From contig DASYIY010000046.1 in the NCBI GenBank assembly GCA_035997045.1, positions 1 to 42,137 of the forward strand: a stretch of DNA of 42,137 nt, given 5' to 3'. The stretch is from VRUE01 sp035997045 (GTDB lineage: Bacteria > Actinomycetota > Thermoleophilia > Solirubrobacterales > 70-9). Below the pieces are notes generated by a model. It saw only the letters and a program-made list of their open reading frames with translations. It made no database searches and had not been told where the DNA came from. Made by a program: the position numbers and the translations under genes. Shown here piece after piece: positions 1 through 10,054 of this stretch (positions within the stretch are counted from its first letter, which is position 1; each line of letters begins with the position of its first letter).

Positions 1-1190
1 GGGTTGGCGAAGTTGATGATCCCAAAGCGGTAGTCGCCCTACGACCAGTCGCCGGTGAAGGCCTCGGCGGCGGCGCGGGCGCTCATCTGCGGTTTGTGGT
101 CGTAGGTGGGCACGTCGCGCGGCGACTCGACCAGGCTGCGCTCCTCCCCCTCCCACTCCTGCTCGCGGCCGCCGTTGAAGAAGTAGGTGACGTGGGCGTA
201 CTTCTCGGTCTCGGCAACGTGCAGCTGGCGTCCCCCCGCCTCCGAGATCGTCTCCGCCAGGGTCGTCTTCGGCCGCGCCTCGGGGTAGGCGACCGGGTAC
301 GGCCACCCCTTGCGGTAGACGGTCATCGTGGTCAGCTCGAGCAGCGGGCCGGCGGCGCGCGAGAACTCCTCGAAGCCGGGCTCGGCCAGGGCGCGGGTCA
401 TCTCCCGCGCTCGGTCAGGCCGGAAGTTGATGAAGATCCCGACGTCGCCCTCCTCGACCCCGTCGTAATCGCCGATCACGGTCGGCTTGACGAACTCGTC
501 GGTCTCGCCGCGCTCGTAGGAGAGCTCGATCGCCGCCTCGCTGCTCGCCGCGCGCAGTCCCTCGGCGTGGACGATCGCGTCGTAGGCGAGCTTGGTCCGC
601 TCCCAACGCGTATCGCGGTCCATCGCGTAATAGCGGCCGCTGACGGTGCCGATGCGTCCGGCCTGGCGCAGCCAGCGCTCGAGCTCGTGGACGTAGCCGC
701 GGCCGCCGTGCGGCAGCGTGTCGCGGCCATCGGTGAAGGCGTGGAAGACGACGTCTGGGACGCCCTCCTGCGAGGCCAGCTCGATCGTCGCCTCGATGTG
801 CTCCCAGCCGGAGTGGACACCGCCGTCGGAGACCAGGCCGAGCAGGTGCAGGCGGCCGCGGGGGCTCTCGCGGGCGCGCTCGCAAGCGGCAAGCAGCGCC
901 TCGTTCTCGAAGAAGCTGCCGTCGGCGATCGCGTCGTCGATCCGGGCCAGGTCCTGCTTGACGATCGCCCCGGCACCGAGGTTGAGGTGACCGACCTCGG
1001 AGTTACCCATCTGGCCGTCGGGAAGGCCGACGTCGCGGCCCTGAGCGGAAAGCTGTGTGTGGGGGAAGCCGTCCCAAAGCCGGTCAAAGACGGGCGTTTG
1101 AGCGAGTGAGATCGCGTTGCCGGGGCCGGGCTCGGCGAGGCCCCAGCCGTCGAGGATGACCAGCACCAGCGAGGGGACGGGAAGCGTCAA
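1..1190 (-). CDS. gpmI: 2,3-bisphosphoglycerate-independent phosphoglycerate mutase; in-frame TAG; 3' end off the window
   Basis: Interconverts 3- and 2-phosphoglycerate in glycolysis as a cytosolic Mn-dependent enzyme. The N-terminal metal-site motif LVILDGWG (Asp14), the phosphoryl-accepting serine in GQMGNSEVGH (Ser64), FINFRPDRAREMTRAL and TYDHKPQMSA are all visible. The start is taken as TTG at 1190, which overlaps the tpiA stop (TTGA), because DGWG must lie close to the N-terminus; GTG at about 1163 is an alternative. After 383 codons there is a TAG at 39-41. The same frame then continues with GDYRFGIINFANP, the expected conserved GpmI segment, up to the window edge. The second half of the phosphatase metal site (after NFANP) lies beyond the window. 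Either the gene is broken by one nonsense base or the base is a sequence error. Last gene seen of the gap-pgk-tpiA-gpmI operon. Confidence 0.93.
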
Positions 1191-1939
1191 CCGGCCGCCT
1201 TCACAATTGCGGCGAAATCGCCGGCATCGAGGCTCGCCCCGCCCACCAGCGCTCCGTCGATATCCGGCTGCGACATCAGCTCGGCGGCGTTGCCGGGCTT
1301 GACCGAGCCACCGTAGAGGATCCGCACCTCGTCGGCCGGCCCGCCCCGCTCGCGCAGCAGATCGCGGATGAAGGCGCACGCTTCTTGCGCCTGCTGCGGC
1401 GTCGCCGTGCGGCCGGTGCCGATCGCCCAGATCGGCTCGTAGGCGACCACGATCCGGCCCAGCTGAGTGCCCTCGACACCGGCCAGGTCGGCCTGCAGCT
1501 GGCGCTCCAGCACCGCCTCGGTCTGCTCGGCGTCGCGCGCCTCCTCGGTCTCGCCGACGCAGAGGATCGGCTCCAAGTCGGCGGCGAGGGCCTCCGGCAC
1601 CTTGCGCGCCAGCGCCTCGTCCGTCTCACCGAAGAGCTGGCGCCGCTCGGAGTGGCCAAGGATGACCGCCTCGACGTCGAGCTCGACCAGCATCGGAGCC
1701 GAGACCTCGCCGGTGAAGGCCCCCGAGTCCTCCTCGTGCATGTTCTGGGCGGCGACCTTGATCGCGGTGCCGTAGCGGCGCTCGACCACGGCGGTCAACG
1801 CCGTGAACGGCGGGCAGATCACGACATCGCTCTGCGTCGCCGCGATCTGCGGCAGCAGCGCGTCGACGAACTGGCCCGCCTCGGCGACCGTCTTGTGCAT
1901 CTTCCAGTTAGCGGCGATGTAGGGCGTGCGGCTAGGCAT
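1187..1939 (-). CDS. tpiA: Triose-phosphate isomerase
   Basis: Interconverts dihydroxyacetone phosphate and glyceraldehyde 3-phosphate. The 250-residue length is normal. The substrate lysine is in NWKMHK (Lys13), the electrophilic histidine in ILGHSERR, the catalytic glutamate in AYEPIWAIGTG, and the phosphate-gripping loop in YGGSVKPGNA. The frame is open to 2029, but the start is ATG 1939, which gives the usual short leader before YIAANWKM and overlaps the pgk stop by 8 nt. The gene is translationally coupled to pgk upstream and gpmI downstream. Confidence 0.98.
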   Translation of the reverse strand: MPSRTPYIAANWKMHKTVAEAGQFVDALLPQIAATQSDVVICPPFTALTAVVERRYGTAIKVAAQNMHEEDSGAFTGEVSAPMLVELDVEAVILGHSERRQLFGETDEALARKVPEALAADLEPILCVGETEEARDAEQTEAVLERQLQADLAGVEGTQLGRIVVAYEPIWAIGTGRTATPQQAQEACAFIRDLLRERGGPADEVRILYGGSVKPGNAAELMSQPDIDGALVGGASLDAGDFAAIVKAAG

Positions 1940-3119
1940 CGCGCAGCGCCTCCACCCCGGGCAGTTTCTTTCCCTCCAAGAGCTCCAACGATGCTCCTCC
2001 TCCGGTCGAGAGCCAATCCACTTTGTCACCGAGTCCGAACTGCTGCAGGGCGGCTACAGAGTCGCCACCGCCGATCACGGTAGTTCCGGGCGCCTCGGCG
2101 ACGGCCTCGGCGACGGCGCGTGTGCCCGCCGCAAACGGCGGCAGCTCGAAGGCGCCCATCGGGCCGTTCCAAAGCACCGTGCCCGCCCCGGCAATCACCT
2201 TGGCGTAAGCGCGCGCGGTCCGCGGCCCGACGTCGAGCCCCATCCAGCCGTCCGGCACCTCGACCCCGTCGCTCTCGCGCGGCTCGGCGTCGGCGGCGAA
2301 GCGCTCGCCGAGCACCAGGTCGACGGGAAGGCGCAGCTCGCACTGGGAGGACTCGGCTTGCTCAAGCGCCTCGGCCGCGAGCTTCACTCCCTCCTCCTCG
2401 ACCAGCGAGTCGCCGGTGGCAATCCCCTGGGCACGGAAGAAGCTGAAGCACATCGCGCCGCCGATCAGGATCTCGTCGGCGAGCTCGAGGAAGCGGTCGA
2501 TCACGCCGACCTTGTCGGTGACCTTGGCGCCGCCGAGGACGACGACCAGCGGGCGCTGCGGCGAGTCGACCACCCGGGTCAGTTCGCTCAACTCTCGCTC
2601 GAGCAACAGCCCCGCGAAGCCAGGCAGCAGAGCAGCAACGCCGGCCGTACTGGCATGGGCGCGGTGCGCGGCGCCGAACGCATCGTTGACATAGGCGTCG
2701 GCCAGCTTTGCCAGCCCCTCGGCAAGCGCCGGGTCGTTCTCGGTCTCGCCCGGCTCGTAGCGGACGTTCTCGAGCAGCATCACCTCGCCCGGGTCGAGCT
2801 CGCCGGCCATCGCCTCGACCTCCCCGCCGACCACCGCGGGGGCCTGCTTGACCTCGGCGCCGATCAGCTCGGCCAGTCGCTCTCCCACCGGCCGCATCGA
2901 GAGCGCCGGGTCGACCTTGCCCTTGGGACGGCCGAGGTGCGAGACGAGGACCAGGGCCGCGCCGCGCTCGCGCAGCAGGGCGATCGTCGGCAGCGCCGCG
3001 CGGATGCGCGTGTCGTCACCGACCTTGCCCTCCTCGAGCGGCACGTTGAAATCGACCCGGACCAGGACCCGCTTGCCCTCGACCTCGGCCTCGCGGACGC
3101 TTGCCTTGGAGAAGCTCAC
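1932..3119 (-). CDS. pgk: Phosphoglycerate kinase
   Basis: Transfers phosphate from 1,3-bisphosphoglycerate to ADP. It is 395 residues, the normal bacterial length. The N-lobe signature RVDFNVPLEEGKVGDDTRI (substrate binding), LGGAKVTDKVGVIDRFLELAD at the domain interface, LWNGPMGAFE, and the C-terminal nucleotide loops GGGDSVAAL and STGGGASLELLEG are all present. It follows gap after 19 nt and overlaps tpiA by 8 nt, so it lies inside the glycolytic operon. Confidence 0.98.
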   Translation of the reverse strand: MSFSKASVREAEVEGKRVLVRVDFNVPLEEGKVGDDTRIRAALPTIALLRERGAALVLVSHLGRPKGKVDPALSMRPVGERLAELIGAEVKQAPAVVGGEVEAMAGELDPGEVMLLENVRYEPGETENDPALAEGLAKLADAYVNDAFGAAHRAHASTAGVAALLPGFAGLLLERELSELTRVVDSPQRPLVVVLGGAKVTDKVGVIDRFLELADEILIGGAMCFSFFRAQGIATGDSLVEEEGVKLAAEALEQAESSQCELRLPVDLVLGERFAADAEPRESDGVEVPDGWMGLDVGPRTARAYAKVIAGAGTVLWNGPMGAFELPPFAAGTRAVAEAVAEAPGTTVIGGGDSVAALQQFGLGDKVDWLSTGGGASLELLEGKKLPGVEALRDA

Positions 3120-3138
3120 AGCTCCGAGTGTGCCGGGA

Positions 3139-4143
<1,005 letters not shown>

Positions 4144-4221
4144 TGAGTCAACCCTCCTGGGAGTCGTTTTGGAGATGTGCCGATGTTATGGAGCAACGCC
4201 GCCGGGCGGCCATTGCATGCG

Positions 4222-4584
4222 CTAGTCGGTCCCGATCGTGATCTCTATCTCGTACCCGTCGGGGTCCTTGACGAAAGCCGAGTAGGAGCCGGAGCCGTAG
4301 GAGCGGCGCTCGCCCGGCTCGGAGACCTTGGTGCCGCCGGCGTTCATGCCGCCTTCCCAGGCGGCCTTGACGGCTACGATCCCGAGCCCGGAGAAGCTGA
4401 GCAGGCCAAAACCGGCCTTGGGCTCGTGGTGGGAGGCGATGAAGAAGACCGGTTTGGCGATGCCCCAGCCGATCGTTTTGTCCTCCTCGAAATGGCGCCG
4501 CCAGCCAAGGGGCGCGAGCAGCGAGTCGTAAAACGACGCGCTCCGCTCAAGGTCAGAGACCTCCAGTAGAACGTGATGCAACAT
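4222..4584 (-). CDS. VOC-family (glyoxalase/bleomycin-resistance fold) protein
   Basis: Small protein of 120 residues with the paired beta-alpha-beta-beta-beta pattern of the vicinal oxygen chelate family. It begins MLHHVLLEVSDLERSASFYDSLLAPLGW and ends with the typical YSAFVKDPDGYEIEI motif, whose terminal Glu is a usual metal ligand; a His in the first strand is another. Substrate unknown; relatives include glyoxalase I, dioxygenases and antibiotic-binding proteins. It sits between the ABC-2 exporter genes and gap, where actinobacteria often keep yvcK-whiA. Confidence 0.85.
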   Translation of the reverse strand: MLHHVLLEVSDLERSASFYDSLLAPLGWRRHFEEDKTIGWGIAKPVFFIASHHEPKAGFGLLSFSGLGIVAVKAAWEGGMNAGGTKVSEPGERRSYGSGSYSAFVKDPDGYEIEITIGTD

Positions 4585-4614
4585 TCGACCCAGGAGGCTA
4601 TACGGGCAGGCGGA

Positions 4615-5388
4615 TCAGCCGCCGCGCGGGGTCCAGCGGAAGAAGCGGATCGCGAGCAGCAGGCCGGCAACGCCCCAGATCGCGACGACGGCCAAATTGC
4701 CCCACTGCAGGCCACCGCCGGCGCCACCCGGGTCGTAGACGTCGAAGAAAGCCTCGAAGAAGTGGCGGATCGGGAAGATGTCGGCGAAGTGGATGACGCC
4801 GCTGGGCAGCTGGTCGTCGGGGATGAAGACGCCGGAGAGGAAGTAGAGCGGCAGCAGCAGCGCGTTGACGATCGGCGCCGCCGCGTCCTGCGAGGGGATC
4901 GCCGCGGTCAGCGCGATTCCCAGGCAGCAGAAGGCCGAGGCACCGATCAGCAGGGTGACGACGATCTGCGGCATCTGGCCCCAGGGAATCGCGACGCCGT
5001 AGAGGACGCGGCCGATAACGGCGAGCAGCGCCAACATCAAAAGCGCAACCACCGCCGAGTTGCCGACCCGGCCGGCGATGAAGACCCAGGCCGGCATCGG
5101 CGTGCCGCGGCCGCGCTTCAGCCGGCCGTCCTCGCGGGCGATCACCAGCGACATCGCCAGCGACTGCATCGTCGCCGAGATCACCGCCAGGGTGATGATC
5201 GCCGGCACGTAGTAGGCGGTGGTCTTGATCCCGCCGCGCACGTCGACGGTCTGACCGCCGAAGACGGTGGCGAAGATCAGCAGCAGCACGACCGGGAACA
5301 TCACCGTGAAGAAGACCGAGGCCGGGTTGCGCCAAAAGGCCTTCTGGTCGTAGCGGAACTGGTGGGCGAAGAGGGCGAATCCGTTCAC
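4615..5388 (-). CDS. ABC-2 type transporter permease
   Basis: Membrane half of an ABC-2 exporter, 257 residues with about six hydrophobic segments, starting after a short cytoplasmic leader (FRYDQKAFWRNPASVFFTVMFPVVLLLIFATVFGG). It has the family's long internal polar loop with charged residues (VIAREDGRLKRGRGTP) and the late SGVFIP...PIRHFFEAF pattern. The start is GTG 5388, with a 4-nt GTGA overlap with the stop of the ATPase gene upstream, so the two are coupled and should form one complex. The substrate cannot be told; drugs, lipids and polysaccharides are all possible. Confidence 0.92.
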   Translation of the reverse strand: MNGFALFAHQFRYDQKAFWRNPASVFFTVMFPVVLLLIFATVFGGQTVDVRGGIKTTAYYVPAIITLAVISATMQSLAMSLVIAREDGRLKRGRGTPMPAWVFIAGRVGNSAVVALLMLALLAVIGRVLYGVAIPWGQMPQIVVTLLIGASAFCCLGIALTAAIPSQDAAAPIVNALLLPLYFLSGVFIPDDQLPSGVIHFADIFPIRHFFEAFFDVYDPGGAGGGLQWGNLAVVAIWGVAGLLLAIRFFRWTPRGG

Positions 5389-6245
5389 TCTTCCTCCCCC
5401 CCCGAGGTGAGCGAGAGGTACACGTCCTCGAGGTTGGGGCGGGTCACTTCCAGCCCCTCGATCTCCAGTCCCTGCTCGACCGCGCGCCCGGTCAGCTCGT
5501 GCAGGTCGGCGACCGGCGTCGTCGTCTCGACCGAGACCTCCTCGCCGCCGAGCCGGTAGCTGATCGTCGTCGGCAGGCTCTCGCGGTCGCCGAGGTCGTC
5601 GGGAGTGCCGCTTGCCACCACCTGGCCGCGCGAGATGATCGTCACCCGGTCGGCGAGGCGCTGCGCCTCGTCCATGTAGTGGGTGGTGAGGAAGACGGTC
5701 TTGCCGAGGTCGCGCAGGCCGGCGATCGTCTCCCAGGCCTGCCGCCGCGCCGAGGGGTCGAAGCCGGTGGTCGGCTCGTCGAGGAAGAGCAGCTCGGGGT
5801 CGCCGATCAGCGCCATGCCGACGTCGAGCCGACGCTGCTGTCCGCCGGAGAGGCTGCGGGCACGGTCGTCGGCCTTGCCGCCGAGGCCGACCAGCTCGAC
5901 CACCTCCTCGACCGGCCGCGGCGCGCTGTAGTAGCCGGCGTAGAGCCCGAGCGACTCGCGCACGGTCAGGTAGGGATCGAGCCGGCAGCTCTGCAGGACG
6001 ATGCCGATCCGCTCGCGCCAGCCGCGGTCGCCGTGCTGGGGGTCCTCGCCCAGCACCGAGACCTCTCCCCCGCTGCGCTTGCGGTAGCCCTCGAGGATCT
6101 CAACGGTGGTCGTCTTGCCGGCGCCGTTGGGCCCGAGGAAGGCGAAGACTTCGCCCGCCTGCACGTCGAGGTCGATGCCGCGCACCGCCTCGAACTCGCC
6201 ATAGCTCTTGCGCAGGTCGCGAATCGATATGACGGGTTCGGGCAA
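5385..6245 (-). CDS. ABC transporter ATP-binding protein (ABC-2 exporter, drug-type)
   Basis: ATPase partner of the permease downstream. The order is standard: Walker A GPNGAGKTTTVEIL (about residues 37-50), Q-loop, signature LSGGQQRRLDVGMAL, Walker B LLFLDEPTTGFDP, then a switch histidine in LTTHYMDEAQ. A C-terminal extension of about 80 residues resembles the accessory region of DrrA/CcmA-like exporters. The start is read as TTG 6245, as no better start is visible before VISIRDLRKSYG. It lies 12 nt after rapZ and may be expressed with the uvrC-rapZ transcript. Confidence 0.93.
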   Translation of the reverse strand: MPEPVISIRDLRKSYGEFEAVRGIDLDVQAGEVFAFLGPNGAGKTTTVEILEGYRKRSGGEVSVLGEDPQHGDRGWRERIGIVLQSCRLDPYLTVRESLGLYAGYYSAPRPVEEVVELVGLGGKADDRARSLSGGQQRRLDVGMALIGDPELLFLDEPTTGFDPSARRQAWETIAGLRDLGKTVFLTTHYMDEAQRLADRVTIISRGQVVASGTPDDLGDRESLPTTISYRLGGEEVSVETTTPVADLHELTGRAVEQGLEIEGLEVTRPNLEDVYLSLTSGGEEE

Positions 6246-6257
6246 AGCCCGGCGATT

Positions 6258-7196
6258 CTATGGACGCTCGGCGTCAGGCTCGGTGTCGCGGTGCTTTACG
6301 TGGACGATGACATCGTCGCGGCCCTCGAGCTCGCGCCGGATCCGGTCGGCGACCGTGATCGAACGGTGGCGACCGCCGGTGCAGCCGATCGCGATCGTCA
6401 GGTGGCTCTTGCCCTCGGTGACGTAGGCGGGGACGAGGAACTCGAGCAGCGGCAGCAGGCGGCCGTAGAACTCGCCCGCCTGGGTCCCCGCCTCGACGTA
6501 CTCGCGCACCCGGGCGTCGAGCCCGGTCAGCGGCCGCAGGTCGTCGACGTAATGCGGGTTGGGCAGGAAGCGCACGTCAAGGGTGAGGTCGGCGTCGCGC
6601 GGCGGCCCGTTCTTGAAGCCGAAGGTGAGCAGGGTCAGCGCCATCTTGCCGCTCTCGTGGCCGTCGAGCATTTCCTCGCCGATCCGCCGCCGCAGCATGC
6701 CGCCGGTGAGGTCGCTGGTGTCCATCACCATGTCGGCGCGCTCGCGCAGCGGCGCCAGCAGCTCGCGCTCGGCGCGGATCCCGTCGACGATGCGGCCTTC
6801 CGGTGCCAGCGGGTGGCGGCGGCGGGTCTCCTTGTAACGGTCGACCAGCGTCTCCTCGTCGGCCTCGAGGAAGAGCACGGTCGGTTTCAGCCCGTCGGCC
6901 TCGAGGTCGTCGAGCACCTGCAGCAGGTCGTCGAAGTAGTCGCCGCCGCGCACGTCGGAGACGACGGCGGCGCATTCGACCCCGCTGCCCTCGTGGCGGA
7001 AGAGCTCGCCGAGGCTGCCGATCATCCGCGGCGGCAGGTTGTCGACGCAGAAGTAGCCGCTGTCCTCGAAGGCGGCGATCGCTTCCGACTTGCCGGCTCC
7101 CGAGTGGCCGGTGATCACGACCAGGGTCACCTCGCGAGCGGGCGCATTGCCGTCGTGCTGCGCCTTCAGTCCCTCGGCTTCTCCCGCCTTCGCCAT
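6258..7196 (-). CDS. rapZ: RapZ/YvcJ-family nucleotide-binding adapter protein
   Basis: P-loop GTP/ATP-binding protein of 312 residues. Walker A is ITGHSGAGKSEA near residue 33, followed by DNLPPRMIG, VSDVRGGDYFDD, RFLPNPHYVDDLRPLTGLD and the C-terminal AIGCTGGRHRSI motif that is diagnostic of the family. In enterobacteria RapZ steers RNase E to the GlmZ sRNA; in Gram-positives its role is less clear. The ATG overlaps the uvrC stop (TGATG). In actinobacteria rapZ is normally followed by yvcK and whiA; here an ABC-2 exporter pair follows. Confidence 0.96.
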   Translation of the reverse strand: MAKAGEAEGLKAQHDGNAPAREVTLVVITGHSGAGKSEAIAAFEDSGYFCVDNLPPRMIGSLGELFRHEGSGVECAAVVSDVRGGDYFDDLLQVLDDLEADGLKPTVLFLEADEETLVDRYKETRRRHPLAPEGRIVDGIRAERELLAPLRERADMVMDTSDLTGGMLRRRIGEEMLDGHESGKMALTLLTFGFKNGPPRDADLTLDVRFLPNPHYVDDLRPLTGLDARVREYVEAGTQAGEFYGRLLPLLEFLVPAYVTEGKSHLTIAIGCTGGRHRSITVADRIRRELEGRDDVIVHVKHRDTEPDAERP

Positions 7197-9079
7197 CAGC
7201 CAGTCCTGTTGAGTTGCTCGTGGATCTCACGGGCTACCTTGCCAGGCAGGCCGGGCACCATTTCGAGTTCCTCGCGGCTGGCGGCGACGAACCGCTCTGG
7301 AGAGCCGAAGTGCTGCAGCAGAGCCCGCTTGCGGACCGGCCCGATGCCCTTCAGCTCGTCGAGCACCGAGCCGGTCATCGCCCGGTCGCGGCGGCCGCGG
7401 TGGTGTTCGATCGCGAAGCGGTGGGCCTCGTCGCGCACCCGCTGCAGCAGCTTCGAGGCTTCCGACTCCGCCGACAGGTCGATCGGCGCCGAGCGACCGG
7501 GGACGAAGACTTCCTCCTCGCGCTTGGCAAGGCCGATCACGGTCGCACCGCGCTCGACGAAGGGGGTCAGTACCCGCATCGCCGCCGAGAGCTGCCCCTT
7601 ACCACCGTCGATCATGACCAGCGCGGGCAGCGAGGCGAAGCTCTCGTCGCGTTTGCCGTCGTGCGGCGAAAGGTCGACCTGTTCGAGGTAGCGGTTCACG
7701 CGCCGGCCGAGCACCTCCTCCATCGAAGCGAAGTCGTCGGGCCCGAGCGCTCGCTCGCCCCGCACCCGGAAACGCCTGTAGTCGGCCTTCTTCGTCGCAC
7801 CCCCCTCAAACACGACCATCGAGGCAACGGTGTGCTCGCCGCCGAGGTTGGAGATGTCGAAGCCCTCGATCCGCACCGGCAGCTCCTGCATGCCGAGCGC
7901 CCCCTGCAGATCGGCGAGCGACTCGACCCGGCGCTGGCGGCGGTGCTCGCGCCGCAGCCGGTCCTGATCGAGGGCGAGGCGGGCGTTGCGCTCGGCCAGC
8001 TCGCGCAGCCGGCGCTTGTCGCCGCGCTCCGCCACCCGCACCTCGACCGCGCTGCCGCGGCGCTCGCTCAGCGCCGCCTCGAGCAGCTCGACCCGCTCGC
8101 GCAGGTAGGGGCCGACGACGATCGTCCGCGGCATCGCCGGCGAGGCCGAGTAGTACTGGCCGACGAACTCCTCCGCCACCTCGGCCAGATCGCGTTCGGC
8201 CTGGTTATCGAGGTAGAAGCTCTGGCGCTCGGCGAGGATGCCATCGCGGACCTGGAAGACCTGGGCGTTGGCGTCCTGCCCCTCGGCGGCGACGCCGATC
8301 AGGTCGGCGGTGCCGACCGTGCCACCGGCGACGCGCTGGCGCTCGAACAGCGACTGGATCGCCTTCAGCCGGTCGCGGTGCAGCGCGGCGCGCTCGAACT
8401 CGCGCTCGGCTGCCGCCGCCTCCATCTTCGCCTGCTCGTCGGCCTCGACCTGGCGGTAGCGGCCGGAGAGGAAATCGACGATCGCGTCGATGTTGTGGCG
8501 GTACTCCTCCTGGGTGACGTAGCCGACGCAGGGCGCCCCGCAGCGCTTGATGAAGTAGTCGAGGCAGGGACTGCCAGAGCGGCGGCCAGGCTCCTTGCCC
8601 TCACAGGTGCGGAACTGGAACAGCTTGCCGAGCAGATCGAGGGTCTCGCGCACCCGCTTGGCGCTGGAGAACGGCCCGAAATAGGCGCGGCCGGGACGGT
8701 GCTTCTCGCGGGTGAAGTAGACCCGCGGGTAGTCCTCGTCGAGGCTGACGCAGACGTAGGGGTAGGACTTGTCGTCGCGCAGGCGGATGTTGAAGCGCGG
8801 CCGGTGGCGCTTGATGAAGCTCTGCTCCGCCAACAGCGCCTCGGCCTCGGTCGAGGTGACGAGGCACTCGATCCGGTCGATCCGCGAGGTCAGGCGGGAG
8901 TCGCCGCCGGAGAAGTGCGAGCCGATGCGCTTGCGGATCGAGCGGGCCTTGCCGACGTAGATGATCTCGCCGTCGCCGGCGTGGAAGAGGTAGACACCCG
9001 GCGAGTCGGGCAGCTCGCGGCGCTGCTGCGCGATCCGTTCCGCGCGCGAGAGCCCGTCGTTGTCGCCTCCGCCTGGCAC
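7196..9079 (-). CDS. uvrC: Excinuclease ABC subunit C
   Basis: Makes the two incisions in UvrABC nucleotide excision repair. About 627 residues. The GIY-YIG nuclease starts at LPDSPGVYLFHAGDGEIIYVGK. Next come the Cys cluster region (CEGKEPGRRSGSPCLDYFIKRCGAPC), the UVR helix pair near EFERAALHRDRLKAIQ, the RNase H-like second nuclease (FDISNLGGEHTVASMVVF ... IDGGKGQLSAA), and tandem helix-hairpin-helix motifs (LKGIGPVRKRALLQHFG; VPGLPGKVAREI). The frame runs open to 9169, but GTG 9079 is chosen because it keeps the leader short and leaves room for the divergent gene; an AGGAG lies 15 nt upstream, so the start is not certain. Confidence 0.96.
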   Translation of the reverse strand: MPGGGDNDGLSRAERIAQQRRELPDSPGVYLFHAGDGEIIYVGKARSIRKRIGSHFSGGDSRLTSRIDRIECLVTSTEAEALLAEQSFIKRHRPRFNIRLRDDKSYPYVCVSLDEDYPRVYFTREKHRPGRAYFGPFSSAKRVRETLDLLGKLFQFRTCEGKEPGRRSGSPCLDYFIKRCGAPCVGYVTQEEYRHNIDAIVDFLSGRYRQVEADEQAKMEAAAAEREFERAALHRDRLKAIQSLFERQRVAGGTVGTADLIGVAAEGQDANAQVFQVRDGILAERQSFYLDNQAERDLAEVAEEFVGQYYSASPAMPRTIVVGPYLRERVELLEAALSERRGSAVEVRVAERGDKRRLRELAERNARLALDQDRLRREHRRQRRVESLADLQGALGMQELPVRIEGFDISNLGGEHTVASMVVFEGGATKKADYRRFRVRGERALGPDDFASMEEVLGRRVNRYLEQVDLSPHDGKRDESFASLPALVMIDGGKGQLSAAMRVLTPFVERGATVIGLAKREEEVFVPGRSAPIDLSAESEASKLLQRVRDEAHRFAIEHHRGRRDRAMTGSVLDELKGIGPVRKRALLQHFGSPERFVAASREELEMVPGLPGKVAREIHEQLNRTG

Positions 9080-9141
9080 AGACCAAAGGGTAGGCTCCTG
9101 GCCACCCGGCCAACTTGACGCAAGATCACGGAGAGAGCGCG

Positions 9142-9978
9142 ATGACCACGCAGACCGAGCCCCTGACAAGCAGCCCGCCCGAGCTGAACACCCTGAAGAT
9201 TGAGATCGACGGTGAAATCGGCACGCTCACGCTCGACCGGCCCGACGCCTTCAACGCGATGAGCCCGGAAATGATCGGCGAGATGACCGTTGCCTTTGCC
9301 TGGCTCGCCGACCGGGCGCCGCTGCGAGCGCTGATCGTCACCGGCGCCGGCAAGGCCTTCTGCGCCGGCGGCGACGTCAACTGGTTCAAAACCGGGGCCG
9401 AGAGCGAGGAGATCGACCTGCCCTCGGAAGTGCGGCGCGGCGCCGAGGCACTGCACGCGGCGATCGTCGACCTGAGACGGATCCCCTACCCCGTGATCGC
9501 AGCGCTCAACGGACCGGCGGCCGGCGCCGGCTTCTCGCTGGCGCTCGCCTGCGACACCCGGATCGCCTCAGAGGCGGCCTTCCTCGCCTGCGCCTACGGG
9601 CGGATCGGCGCTTCGCCCGACGGCGGCATGACCTACTTCCTGCCGCGCGTGGTCGGGCCGAGCCGAGCGCTGGAGATTCTCCTCAACGACCCCAACATCA
9701 GCGCCGAGGACGCGCTGGCCGAGAAACTCGTCGCCGAGGTGGTCGCCCCCGACGAGCTGATGAATCGCGCCCGGGCCAAGGCCGAGAAGCTGGCGGCAAA
9801 GGCTCCCCACTACGTGCGGATGGCTAAGACGCTGGTCGGTGGCAGCATCGAGCACACCCTCACCGAGCACCTGCAGTTGGAGCGCCACGGCATCGCCGAC
9901 AGCATGGCGACCGAGGACCTGCGCAACGGCGTCGAGACCTTCTTCGGCGGCGGCACCCCCGAGTTCAAGGGCTGCTGA
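9142..9978 (+). CDS. Enoyl-CoA hydratase/isomerase (crotonase) family protein
   Basis: Crotonase-fold acyl-CoA enzyme of 278 residues. The first oxyanion-hole segment is GAGKAFCAGGDVNWF and the second is ALNGPAAGAGFSLALACDTRIAS. The active-site loop reads GRIGASPDGGMTYFLPR, with Asp where PaaG-type isomerases also have acid, so hydratase versus isomerase cannot be decided. The start is ATG 9142, with GGAGAG 7 nt upstream, rather than the in-frame ATG at 9115. Divergent from uvrC across a 62-nt gap. Confidence 0.92.
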   Translation: MTTQTEPLTSSPPELNTLKIEIDGEIGTLTLDRPDAFNAMSPEMIGEMTVAFAWLADRAPLRALIVTGAGKAFCAGGDVNWFKTGAESEEIDLPSEVRRGAEALHAAIVDLRRIPYPVIAALNGPAAGAGFSLALACDTRIASEAAFLACAYGRIGASPDGGMTYFLPRVVGPSRALEILLNDPNISAEDALAEKLVAEVVAPDELMNRARAKAEKLAAKAPHYVRMAKTLVGGSIEHTLTEHLQLERHGIADSMATEDLRNGVETFFGGGTPEFKGC

Positions 9979-10054
9979 ACCGGCCGCGCCCATAGGTCGT
10001 ATGCAGCTATTACAGTCCCTTGAGCATTCCTCCCCTAGGAAAGGATTCCCGGTC

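Noticed and set aside
36..44. Pyrrolysine or selenocysteine insertion at the gpmI TAG
   Set aside because: TAG is not the Sec codon and no pyl genes or family precedent are seen. A base change or error is simpler.
5499..7691. Long plus-strand open frame (730 codons) and similar ones at 7214-9118, 19254-21857, 21829-24033 and 36882-39011
   Set aside because: These lie antisense to genes with clear family motifs. In GC-rich DNA such long shadow frames are expected, and their composition is Arg-, Asp- and Val-rich with no recognised motif.
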